Below are positions 16,601-25,413 of a stretch of DNA of 64,000 bases, piece by piece. Below the pieces are notes generated by a model. It did not search any database. It saw only the letters and a program-made list of their open reading frames with translations, and was not told the DNA's origin. The translations under genes were made by a program, and so were the position numbers. This DNA comes from Petrimonas sulfuriphila (GTDB taxonomy: Bacteria; Bacteroidota; Bacteroidia; Bacteroidales; Dysgonomonadaceae): the NCBI RefSeq assembly GCF_051201015.1, contig NZ_JBPEHI010000006.1; one strand, given 5' to 3'. Each line of letters starts with the position of its first letter. The first letter of the stretch is position 1.

Positions 16601-18184
16601 ATGCGTGCCCGATTAATTCTATTTCTCCTTTTATCTTTTTCATTTATTTTATGCAATGCTCAACAAATAATCCCCTATCCTAATCATTATGAACAAAAAG
16701 AGGGGAAATTGAGCGTTCCGAAAGTGATCACCGTCTCGGCCGTATCGGGAGAATTCAGTCCTCTTATTTCCGAATTCGTAGAAAGTCTGAAAAAATTTTC
16801 CATACAGGCAAAGAAAACAGAGAAAAAGGGATGGATACAATTAGTTAGGAACACCGCCTACCACAATCCCGAAGAGTACCGGTTGACGGTTTCCGCCGTA
16901 GGTATTATTGTCGAAGCCGGATGTGCAAACGGTTGTTTTTACGGGTTGCAGTCGGCTCTTCAGTTGATCAACGGCACCGGAACGGGAGGCTCCCTTCCGT
17001 GTGCCGTTATCGGCGATGCCCCCCGCTACGGATGGCGCGGCCTGATGCTGGACGAATCCCGCCATTTTGTGGGTAAAGCCGAAGTGAAGAAATTACTCGA
17101 CTTGATGGCGTTCCACAAACTGAACAAATTCCACTGGCACCTTACCGACTCCCAGGGGTGGAGAATTGAAATCAAGCGGTATCCCCTGCTGACTTCCGTC
17201 GGCGCAATAGGAAACCTTACCGATCCGGATGCCCCCGCGCAATATTACACCCAGGCCGAAATAGCCGAAATAGTACAATATGCGGCAGATCGGTTTATCG
17301 AGGTTATCCCTGAGATCGACATGCCGGGACATGCCACGTCCGCGATTAAAGCTTATCCCGAATTCAGTGGTGGCGGTTCAAAACAGTATCCCAACTTTAC
17401 CTTTAATCCGGGGAAAGAAGGTACCTATACATTTCTAACCAATATTTTAAAAGAGATAATCGCTCTTTTTCCCTCAAGATATATCCATATAGGCGGAGAT
17501 GAGGTGCACTTCGGCAATGAACAGTGGAATCATTTACCTGAAATCCGTGAACTGATGAAAGCACAAGGACTTGAAGGCCTGGTGACAGTAGAACATTACT
17601 TTCTGAATAGAATATCGGACTCGATCCGGGTCCTGAACAAAACCGTTATCGGATGGGATGAAGTAGTCACTGCCGGCTTGCCTGTTTCCAATACGATGGT
17701 CATGTGGTGGCGCCAGGAGAGACCGGAACAGCTTGAAAAGGCGATAAACAAAGGCTACGAAATTGTTCTTTGCCCGCGACTGCCTCTCTATTTGGATTTT
17801 GTCCAACATTCGTCGCATAAATACGGTCGGAAATGGTCTAAAGGCGGCGAGTATGCGCCCATTGAAAAAGTTTATCATTTTCCCAGTATGGATTATACGT
17901 CAGGCATATCTATTTCTACACCGTTGATTAAAGGGATACAAGGAAATATATGGACGGAAACAATTCATACGCCCGAGCGGTTGCAGTTTATGATATTTCC
18001 CCGTTTGTCGGCGTTGGCAGAAGCCGCATGGACGCAAGACAAGTCTAAAAATTACGAGAACTTCAATATGCGGATGGACAAAATGATGGAGGTTTACAAA
18101 AAAATCGGCATCGTTTTCTTCAATTATAAAGATCCTGAGTCAAGTCCTGAAGTTGCAGGACCAGAAAAGAAAAAAAGAGATTAA
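16601..18184 (+). CDS. GH20 beta-N-acetylhexosaminidase, secreted
   Basis: GH20 enzymes remove terminal beta-linked GlcNAc or GalNAc by substrate-assisted catalysis, using an Asp-Glu pair. Here the pair is D300-E301 in HIGGDEVHFG. Other family landmarks are FHWHLTDSQGWRIEIK near residue 180, the PEIDMPGHATSA stretch near 240 and a GNIWTE motif near 450. The 527-residue protein has a signal peptide ending NAQ, then the small GH20b domain (about 25-135) and the catalytic TIM barrel (about 138-490). A DUF5009 membrane acetyltransferase gene starts 4 bases after its stop, a pairing that suggests acetylation of a glucosamine end followed by its removal (inference). Confidence 0.96.
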   Translation: MRARLILFLLLSFSFILCNAQQIIPYPNHYEQKEGKLSVPKVITVSAVSGEFSPLISEFVESLKKFSIQAKKTEKKGWIQLVRNTAYHNPEEYRLTVSAVGIIVEAGCANGCFYGLQSALQLINGTGTGGSLPCAVIGDAPRYGWRGLMLDESRHFVGKAEVKKLLDLMAFHKLNKFHWHLTDSQGWRIEIKRYPLLTSVGAIGNLTDPDAPAQYYTQAEIAEIVQYAADRFIEVIPEIDMPGHATSAIKAYPEFSGGGSKQYPNFTFNPGKEGTYTFLTNILKEIIALFPSRYIHIGGDEVHFGNEQWNHLPEIRELMKAQGLEGLVTVEHYFLNRISDSIRVLNKTVIGWDEVVTAGLPVSNTMVMWWRQERPEQLEKAINKGYEIVLCPRLPLYLDFVQHSSHKYGRKWSKGGEYAPIEKVYHFPSMDYTSGISISTPLIKGIQGNIWTETIHTPERLQFMIFPRLSALAEAAWTQDKSKNYENFNMRMDKMMEVYKKIGIVFFNYKDPESSPEVAGPEKKKRD

Positions 18185-18188
18185 AAAG

Positions 18189-19307
18189 ATGAAGTCAAAT
18201 CAAACCAACAATGTAGCTACTGGCTTGAGCAAAGAACAGGGAAGAATTCTTTCCATCGACTTTTTCCGGGGATTGGTAATGTTTATTCTGGTATCGGGAC
18301 TAGCAACTTTGTTTCACCAAATGACGGAACAGGGGCAGGGAGGTACGTTTATTGCCTGGCTCGACAAGCATTCCAATCATGGCAACTGGTTTGAGATCTA
18401 TTTCTGGGACCTGATACAACCCTTTTTTATGTTTATCGTGGGAGTCTCCATGCCTTTTTCACTTTCTAAAAGGCTTACCCGGGGTAAAAGTTGGAAGCAA
18501 TCGTTTACCCATGCCCTAAAGCGTTCCTTTTGGTTACTCTTACTTGGATTTATGTTGGGATCCAAAGGCGACACCTTTTATCTTACTAATATTCTTCCTC
18601 AACTGGTGTTTGTGTATGTGTTTGCCTTTTTGTTGTTACAAAAGGATACAAAATGGCAACTGGCGGTCTCATTCGCAGTAATATTAATCTCCGACCTACT
18701 CTATCAGTTTTGGGCGGTAGAAGGGTATAATATGCCGTACACGCCCGACCACAATTTCGGCGCTTGGTTCGATATGGTTACGGTGGGACACCTGCATCCC
18801 GATCATTGGGTTACGTTTAATGCCGTTCCTACCAGTGCACACATCATTTGGGGTATCTTTATCGGAAAATTGTTAATGACGGATTGGTCTCAAAAGAAAA
18901 AACTGTTAATTATGCTTTCCATCGGAATCGTTGGGATAATCGCCGGATATTTGTTGGGATTATATATTCCTATGATAGAGCGTGTCAGTACAAGTTCTTT
19001 TGTCATTTTTAGCGGTGGCTGGTGCATATTGGCAATGGGATTATCGTATTTGTTTGTTGATATATTCGGCTTCAGGAAGATTGCTACTTTTTTTGCCATC
19101 GTGGGCATGAATCCTATTTTTATTTACATTTTCAGCAGTCTCGGCGGAAAAAGTCTACTTACCCGGATGGCCCGTCCGTTTACGAGTCGTCTTTTCAGCT
19201 GGGGAGGCGATACAGTGATAAATATGGTGACGATTGTGGTGGTGGCATTTATGGTTTGGGTCATTTGCTATTTTATGTATAAACGGAAGATTTTCATTAA
19301 ATTATAA
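18189..19307 (+). CDS. DUF5009 / NagX-type membrane acetyltransferase (HGSNAT-like)
   Basis: This is an integral membrane protein of about 372 residues with roughly ten hydrophobic segments. The start pattern RILSIDFFRGLVMFILV, then WFEIYFWDLIQPFFMFIVGV and ILPQLVFVYVFAFLLL, is that of DUF5009/COG4299 proteins. These are relatives of heparan-alpha-glucosaminide N-acetyltransferase, which moves acetyl from acetyl-CoA across the membrane to a terminal glucosamine. I chose the ATG at 18189, after an AAAAAG-type site, over 18153, which lies inside the GH20 gene and adds a basic tail. Coupling to GH20 makes sense because GH20 needs the N-acetyl group for catalysis. Confidence 0.85.
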   Translation: MKSNQTNNVATGLSKEQGRILSIDFFRGLVMFILVSGLATLFHQMTEQGQGGTFIAWLDKHSNHGNWFEIYFWDLIQPFFMFIVGVSMPFSLSKRLTRGKSWKQSFTHALKRSFWLLLLGFMLGSKGDTFYLTNILPQLVFVYVFAFLLLQKDTKWQLAVSFAVILISDLLYQFWAVEGYNMPYTPDHNFGAWFDMVTVGHLHPDHWVTFNAVPTSAHIIWGIFIGKLLMTDWSQKKKLLIMLSIGIVGIIAGYLLGLYIPMIERVSTSSFVIFSGGWCILAMGLSYLFVDIFGFRKIATFFAIVGMNPIFIYIFSSLGGKSLLTRMARPFTSRLFSWGGDTVINMVTIVVVAFMVWVICYFMYKRKIFIKL

Positions 19308-19319
19308 AATAAAAATGAT

Positions 19320-20504
19320 ATGAGAAGAATTCATTTTGTATGGGTATCGTTTCTGCTGTATACGTTATCGATGAATATACCGGCTTTGTCAGCGAAAAAA
19401 CCCGAAAGAGTGATCTTGTTTATGATTGACGGAATGCACTGGCAAGCGCCGGAAAAATTGAACATGCCGGTATATAATTCCTTGATAAAGGAGGGAACCT
19501 ACGTACAGAAATCATACATGATCATTCCACATCACCCTACAGTGGGAGATTATAGTAAGTTTAACAGTTGTTCCTTTCCCAACCCGATGCTTCACGAAGG
19601 CACGATCTTCCTGAGTCCGGAAAATAAAATGATTCAGGAGATGATCCCCCCCAAGTATCAAACGGCATTTGTGGTGAACACAACAGCGTATCGCTCCGTG
19701 GGAAGGGGTTTTTCAACCTGCATCATGGATAACAAGCTGACCGACGATCAAACAGTGGAACAAGCCATAAAACTACTCGAGAGTCAGAATATCCGTTTTA
19801 TGCGTGTTCACGTACAGAGCCCGGGCTCCATTGGAACAAACATAGCCATGTTCAGCGAAGGAAAAACCTATGCGAGAGATATTTTCGGAAAAGGCTCTCC
19901 CTATGTCAATGCTATTGAAAATGCCGATAAATTATTGGGAAAATTCATCGATCATTTGAAAAAGACGGGAAAATGGGAAAGTTCCGTTTTGATCGTAACT
20001 TCCGACCACGGACAGAGCAAGGTGGGCTGGCATCCTATGATGGACGAAGATAGTTGGGTAACCCCCTTAGTCTTTTCCGGAAACGGAATCGCTAGGGGGC
20101 GTGAACTTCCCTATTTCGAACATACCGATCTGGCGCCAACAATAGCTTGGTTACTGGGCGTGAAATCTCCCAATAACAATGGCGGAGCCGGCAAGACCGT
20201 AAAAGAGATCATGGAAAATGTAAACATAACCTCATACAATCCGGCGCAATATATCAAAACAATCAACCAACAAATTCGGCAATACAATATCTTGTATGCA
20301 AAAATGGTTTTGGTTGCCGAAAAAGATAATTATGTGGCCAACATCATGTCTTCACTTTCCAATGAAAACCTGACACCCGAGCCGTTTTACCATCAAGACA
20401 GGATAACGGAGTGGTACAAAGCGGATTCAACGGAACATATGATCAAGGCAAACGAGGTTGTATTACAGAAAATGAAAGAAATATTACTTATTAAATCAAA
20501 ATAA
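19320..20504 (+). CDS. Alkaline-phosphatase-superfamily phosphodiesterase (NPP-like), secreted
   Basis: The 394-residue protein has a signal peptide ending LSAK. The fold landmarks are the first metal motif VILFMIDGMHW near residue 35, a likely nucleophile Thr in HHPTVGDY near 73, and the second metal motif VTSDHGQSKVGWHP near 230 with a later His in YFEHTDLAPT. This is the layout of type I phosphodiesterase/nucleotide pyrophosphatases, which cleave phosphodiesters or phosphate esters with two zinc ions. The C-terminal 90 residues are charged and helical and not part of the core. It starts 12 bases after the acetyltransferase gene and ends 7 bases before the second DUF4861-like gene, so it belongs to the same operon. 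The substrate is unknown. Confidence 0.85.
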   Translation: MRRIHFVWVSFLLYTLSMNIPALSAKKPERVILFMIDGMHWQAPEKLNMPVYNSLIKEGTYVQKSYMIIPHHPTVGDYSKFNSCSFPNPMLHEGTIFLSPENKMIQEMIPPKYQTAFVVNTTAYRSVGRGFSTCIMDNKLTDDQTVEQAIKLLESQNIRFMRVHVQSPGSIGTNIAMFSEGKTYARDIFGKGSPYVNAIENADKLLGKFIDHLKKTGKWESSVLIVTSDHGQSKVGWHPMMDEDSWVTPLVFSGNGIARGRELPYFEHTDLAPTIAWLLGVKSPNNNGGAGKTVKEIMENVNITSYNPAQYIKTINQQIRQYNILYAKMVLVAEKDNYVANIMSSLSNENLTPEPFYHQDRITEWYKADSTEHMIKANEVVLQKMKEILLIKSK

Positions 20505-20511
20505 AAAATTT

Positions 20512-23142
20512 ATGACACTTAAGTTACTTAAAAAGAATCGATTACAGTTTAGTTTCGCTTTTTTATGGATGATTTCCGCTTGCCTTTACACCACAACGGT
20601 TCATGCGCAGGATACAGAAAAGATGGTGAAACAAAAGGCTTTTGAGCAGGTTTTCAGCGATGCCGTGAGGTTGGATCCTGCTATGATTGAAAAAGTAAAA
20701 AATGATACCCCGGGTAAGCGCCACTATGTGGACAAGAACGGCGACGGAAAACCGGAGGAAGTATGGTTTATCAATATCGAACCACGTCATACAGAAGCAA
20801 AAAAACCGATATTGGTCAAAGTAGTCGATGAAAACGGCAATCTGGAAATGGGCAAAGAACCCGAAAAATATGGAGATCTCTGGATAGCCGACTGGCATGC
20901 CGACGGTTTTGTAGATGCCGTGATCAGCTACCACGATCTCGACGGAGACCATGACCTCGACGTGATGGAATGGTTCACTTACGGTAAAAAGAATAGACAT
21001 CTTGATAAGGATGGATTACGTGTCATCTTATCCATCGACGACGGGGATGATAATTTACTCGATTACGATATGGATTATGTGTATTATCAACAACCCTGTC
21101 AAGATTATTCGCATTTTGGCGGAGACGAAAGTTTTACCACTTTATATTTTGAAACCGAATCGAACAAATGGGTCCCGTATTGGGAAAATCCGTTTCTTTT
21201 CTATGATTTAGATCATGATGGAGTTACGGAAGAAGTAGTACGTATTGAAGGAAAAGAAGACTGGGTAAAATATCTCCGGTGGAGTTTTGATGCCGACAAT
21301 GACGGAACCACACAACAACCACGTGATTTCGATGTGGGCATTACGGCACTTGCTAAAGGATGGACTCCAGAGAAAGACAGGAAAAGCGATTTCAATATGT
21401 ATCTGAAAAAGGAGCAAATGGAAACATTTTCAATCCGAGGTATTCCTACCGGGCCTATTCTTAAACGTTCGCTTGCAAGAGAAGAGTTGCAACAAACGAC
21501 CTGGCAAAGAGTTTTGATGACCTGGGACGAAAACGACCTGAACATGGCCTGGAACGATCCCAAGGATACAATTGAACGCTGGGAAGGCATCATTTCCGCT
21601 GCCTCCACTGATCCGGGATATGTGATGCCGCAAATCGGAGGACCTGCCTGCGGACCTTTCAACAAGCGCTATGAGCTGGTACTTCAACCCAAAGGACCCA
21701 ATGAATTTTATTTCAATCCCGCCGACCACCGCATTCATATCAAAAACAGCGACAGAACCTGGATCAAAGTGGATTACGATTACGATACAAAAATGGATAT
21801 GAGCTATTTTTGGGTGGATACCGACAAGGACGGCATTATGGACATGGTGAATATTGATACAAATGGCGACGGCATAACGGATGACTCCTATCCTATTGAT
21901 GTGTCGAAAGTAAAACCGGTAGCATGGAAATTCAAGGATATCAACGGATCGGTTGCACCGGTTTTAAAAGCGGAACCTGTCAACCGGTACCTTTTGGTAA
22001 AAGCACTCTCTTCTGCACTCGAATCAGTGGAAAAAGGCACATCTGCTACTCCCATCTGGGATATGATGGAAAACAGCATGCGTTGTGCGAACATAGACCG
22101 GGGTATCTCGCTCCGTCTTGTAAACAGCGATGAAACTTTGATGTATTACCTTATGTTAGTGCAGGATAAGCAGATTGACCGACTAAAAAAATCGGGATAC
22201 AAAAACCGCTCTTTTTGGAAAAAATTTAACGCAGCCCGTAGCAAAGGCGACACCGAAGCCATGGTTAAAACCGTCGAGAAACATTTCAAAACGGGCAAGT
22301 CACAAGAGGACTATCGTGCCTGGACAGTCCGGTTACGCAAGGAAGAAGACAAACAACGCGTTGCCTGGAACAACCAATGGCTCCCGCCCAATTGGGGATG
22401 GGAATCGGAAAAAGCAGCCTTCCGCTTCTACTTGGGTCATTTCGACCTGTTCGGCAAACGCCAGTGGATCGATACGCTTATCATGCCGAGGATAGCCGAA
22501 GGCAAGAGTTACCATATTGATCAAAACGGATGGGGAATGGATATCCTGCACGTGGGAAAAACGGCAGGCAGCGGTGGAGTTATACTCTATGTAAACGACG
22601 TGGCCTACCCTGTACGCAACGAAACGGGCAAGGGAAATCCCACTTTTACCGGCCGGGTGGTTGAGCAGACCAATAACCAGCTTACCCTCGAATTTGTAGC
22701 GGAAGGAGTCGGTCCTAAAAACGCTCCCTATACTGTGAAGTTACGTCCTTCGATTGACGCTGGTGATCTTTACACATCAGTAAAAGCAACGGTGGACGGC
22801 GGTGTTCCGGGTGATAAAATCGAATTAGCCATCGGTTTGGTGCGGCTATCCGGCGAGACTTACTTTTCCGACAAAGATGCAGGTGTCATCGGTTCATGGG
22901 GATTTCAGGATCCGAAGATCGGGTGGATAGGTATGGGAATAGTGTTTCCGCCTGCTTGCTTCCTGCGTTTCGACGACCAACCAGAAGAACACAGGATAGT
23001 GCTGAATTGCAAGCGGGGAGACTCCGTGACTTATTACATCCAAGGTGACTGGCTACGCGGACATCGATTCTCTTGTTACCCTTCGGCACAGGATTGGTTT
23101 AACACGTTGAAGACAACCACAAAAAACTTAAATAAGAATTAG
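20512..23142 (+). CDS. Secreted EF-hand-loop protein with DUF4861-like C-terminus (paralog 2)
   Basis: The 876-residue protein has a signal peptide ending VHAQ. It is colinear with the protein encoded at 7979-10639: the same opening (FEQVFSDAVRLD), the same ladder of acidic loops (DKNGDGKPEE, DLDGDHDLD, DLDHDGV, DADNDGT, DTDKDG, DTNGDG), the same central PQIGGPACGPFNKRYELVLQ block and the same DUF4861-like end (AAFRFYLGHFDLFGK near residue 632, then GWGMDILHVG). Differences include a short insertion after residue 160 and a more canonical signal peptide here. It is the last gene of the + strand locus, before a bidirectional hairpin. Role unknown; calcium-stabilised glycan-binding or glycan-cleaving proteins are possible. 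Confidence 0.76.
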   Translation: MTLKLLKKNRLQFSFAFLWMISACLYTTTVHAQDTEKMVKQKAFEQVFSDAVRLDPAMIEKVKNDTPGKRHYVDKNGDGKPEEVWFINIEPRHTEAKKPILVKVVDENGNLEMGKEPEKYGDLWIADWHADGFVDAVISYHDLDGDHDLDVMEWFTYGKKNRHLDKDGLRVILSIDDGDDNLLDYDMDYVYYQQPCQDYSHFGGDESFTTLYFETESNKWVPYWENPFLFYDLDHDGVTEEVVRIEGKEDWVKYLRWSFDADNDGTTQQPRDFDVGITALAKGWTPEKDRKSDFNMYLKKEQMETFSIRGIPTGPILKRSLAREELQQTTWQRVLMTWDENDLNMAWNDPKDTIERWEGIISAASTDPGYVMPQIGGPACGPFNKRYELVLQPKGPNEFYFNPADHRIHIKNSDRTWIKVDYDYDTKMDMSYFWVDTDKDGIMDMVNIDTNGDGITDDSYPIDVSKVKPVAWKFKDINGSVAPVLKAEPVNRYLLVKALSSALESVEKGTSATPIWDMMENSMRCANIDRGISLRLVNSDETLMYYLMLVQDKQIDRLKKSGYKNRSFWKKFNAARSKGDTEAMVKTVEKHFKTGKSQEDYRAWTVRLRKEEDKQRVAWNNQWLPPNWGWESEKAAFRFYLGHFDLFGKRQWIDTLIMPRIAEGKSYHIDQNGWGMDILHVGKTAGSGGVILYVNDVAYPVRNETGKGNPTFTGRVVEQTNNQLTLEFVAEGVGPKNAPYTVKLRPSIDAGDLYTSVKATVDGGVPGDKIELAIGLVRLSGETYFSDKDAGVIGSWGFQDPKIGWIGMGIVFPPACFLRFDDQPEEHRIVLNCKRGDSVTYYIQGDWLRGHRFSCYPSAQDWFNTLKTTTKNLNKN

Positions 23143-23334
23143 AATAAAATATATAAACATTAAGGTAAAACAGTTTTTATCATTAGTTAAATACGAAATA
23201 TAATCCCATGCCCATAAATGCCCTTAAAGGGAATAAAGCCATAATGGATTATTTAAACTTGAAATAAACAACCTTTTCAATAAGGAAAGGAATTCCGGCA
23301 ACCGAATTCAGAAAGAATTCTTTTTCGCAGGTAT

Positions 23335-23372
23335 AAATTAGAAGAACTGACACTTTCCGGTTCTTCTAATTT
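23335..23372. terminator. Bidirectional hairpin between convergent genes
   Basis: A perfect 13-base-pair stem (23335-23347 with 23360-23372) with a 12-base loop lies between the end of the + strand locus at 23142 and the end of the - strand GH2 gene at 23435. The AT-rich arm ends supply T-runs in both directions, so it can serve both transcripts. The rest of the 292-base gap shows nothing further. Confidence 0.75.
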
Positions 23373-23434
23373 TCACGAAAGGGAACTATCATCATGCGAT
23401 ATGTCCCGGGGATCTGCAAATTAGCATATAAACA

Positions 23435-25246
23435 TCAGTCGTTAAGAATATTGCATATTTCCTGATTTACCTTACGCACCCTGCCTTCGTCAATTTTCAC
23501 TACAGCCCTGTCGTAAGTCATCAGCCCGTTCACTTCCACTTCCACATCGGTAGTCTGGGTATATACAGCAGCGGAGAATCCCTGGCGAATCATTTGTTTC
23601 AGCTGTTCAGCATATTTAATGTACTCGTTGGTCACTTCATCGGAGCTGTTGAACTGTACATATCCCCAGTTGCGGTCGGGTTCCCAGAGGTGTTCCTTGT
23701 TCGCCCAACCGATTCCACCGTATTCACCAAGAACAGTTGCCCGTTGTCCGTCGTACAAATACATTTCCGGCTGCGGATAATTGTGTAAGTCAAGCATGTC
23801 TCCTAGGTGATAGTGGTTCCCTCCACTGGCCGGATTTATCAAACGGAACGGATCATACTGCTTGGTCCATTCCACAATTTCCTGCGTTTTAAATTGTCCC
23901 CAAGCTTCGTTGAACGGGACCCAAACGCCGATTGAGGGATATGAATACAGGTAATCCATGATTTCTTTCCATTCTTTGCGGTAGTTGGCTTCCGACTCCG
24001 GCGAACGCAGTCTTTCCACGCCGGTGAAATATTCGCGCATTTGCCACTCGGGGCTTTTGTCGCCGTTAGGCATGTCTTGCCACACAATGATACCAAGCCG
24101 GTCACAGTGCATATACCAGCGTGCGGACTCCACCTTCACGTGTTTGCGGATCATGTTGAACCCGAAATCTTTGGTCTTCGCTATATCGTATTTAAGCGCT
24201 TCGTCAGAAGGTGCCGTATACAATCCGTCGGGCCACCATCCCTGATCGAGCGGGCCGAACTGGAACAGATCTTTATTATTCAGTTGTAAGCGGACAATTC
24301 CTTTGTCATCGCGCTTGGTTGAATATTTACGCATAGCTGTGTAGCTTTTCACCTTATCCAGCTGTTTCGAACCGTTGAACACGGTTACTTCCAGATCGTA
24401 CAAGAAGGGGTCGCTGGGCGACCACAACCGAGGATTCGCCGGCATAGACACTTCAACCGGCTGATTATTGATGGACTGTCCCGTAGCCACGACACGTGAT
24501 CCCTCCATCACTTTCACTTCAATCCTGTCGGAAGCGGTTGCCTGATTGATAAAAGTTTCAACACCTATGATGTTCTTATCGATATCCGGGGTGATTTTCA
24601 CATTTTCGATGTATTTTTCAGGAACGGGTTCCAGCCATACAGTTTGCCAGATGCCGCTCACAGGGGTATACCAGATGCCGTGCGGATTGTTTACCTGTTT
24701 TCCCCGGGGCTGGTACCCCTGGTCGGTTCCGTCCCATACCTTTACCAACAGTTTGTTCGTTCCGCTTTTCAAAGCGGGTGTTACGTCAAATGAGAACGGG
24801 GCATATCCGCCGGTGTGTTGTCCTACCTTAATGTCGTTTACCCAGACATCGGCTTTCCAGTCCACAGCTCCAAAGTGAAGCAGTACCCTGTTGTTTTTCC
24901 AGTTAGACGGAACGGTGAATTCACGCTGGTACCAGAGTTCGTTCTCGCTTCCTAATCTTTTCTGCACACCCGACAAACTCGATTCAATGGCGAACGGGAC
25001 AAGTATTTTCCCATCGAAAGAAGTCGGGTTTTGTTTCCCCACCGGTAGAATGGCATAATTCCATAACCCGTTGAGGTTCTGCCACTGGGAACGCTCCATG
25101 ATGGGCCGGGGATATTCCGGCAATACGTTGTTCACATCTATCTGTGAGGCCCAACGGGTTTTAAGCCTGTCACCCGCCGGTTTCCACTGAGCGGAAAGTG
25201 AGAGCGTTGCTGTAAGCAAAATGAATACGACTAATTTTGATTTCAT
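23435..25246 (-). CDS. GH2-family glycoside hydrolase, secreted
   Basis: The 603-residue protein has a signal peptide ending LSAQ. It carries the GH2 order of sugar-binding jelly roll (about residues 50-200, with WYQREFTVP and HFGAVDWKADVWVN), an immunoglobulin-like domain (about 205-305) and a TIM barrel (about 310-600). The acid/base is E447 in PFNEAWGQ and the nucleophile is E508 in LGEYGG. GH2 members act on beta-galactosides, beta-mannosides, beta-glucuronides or alpha-L-arabinosides; the short form without C-terminal domains does not decide between them. It is divergent in orientation from the large + strand locus, and a GH43 gene lies 167 bases upstream on the same strand. Confidence 0.94.
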   Translation of the reverse strand: MKSKLVVFILLTATLSLSAQWKPAGDRLKTRWASQIDVNNVLPEYPRPIMERSQWQNLNGLWNYAILPVGKQNPTSFDGKILVPFAIESSLSGVQKRLGSENELWYQREFTVPSNWKNNRVLLHFGAVDWKADVWVNDIKVGQHTGGYAPFSFDVTPALKSGTNKLLVKVWDGTDQGYQPRGKQVNNPHGIWYTPVSGIWQTVWLEPVPEKYIENVKITPDIDKNIIGVETFINQATASDRIEVKVMEGSRVVATGQSINNQPVEVSMPANPRLWSPSDPFLYDLEVTVFNGSKQLDKVKSYTAMRKYSTKRDDKGIVRLQLNNKDLFQFGPLDQGWWPDGLYTAPSDEALKYDIAKTKDFGFNMIRKHVKVESARWYMHCDRLGIIVWQDMPNGDKSPEWQMREYFTGVERLRSPESEANYRKEWKEIMDYLYSYPSIGVWVPFNEAWGQFKTQEIVEWTKQYDPFRLINPASGGNHYHLGDMLDLHNYPQPEMYLYDGQRATVLGEYGGIGWANKEHLWEPDRNWGYVQFNSSDEVTNEYIKYAEQLKQMIRQGFSAAVYTQTTDVEVEVNGLMTYDRAVVKIDEGRVRKVNQEICNILND

Positions 25247-25413
25247 GCTGATATTATTTTAATGAATTAATATTTTTTATTCCACGAAAATAGTTATTTT
25301 AAAAAGAATAAAAAAGGACTTTTTGGAAAGGGTACTCTTTTTTCGTCACCAAAATAAACAATTTTTTTCACTGAACATCTCCATTTACAGGGAGTAAACG
25401 GTGCTCAACGGAT

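Noticed and set aside
18153..18188. Upstream start of the acetyltransferase gene inside the GH20 gene
   Set aside because: It adds a basic, unconserved tail before the ATG at 18189, which has a suitable purine-rich site in front.
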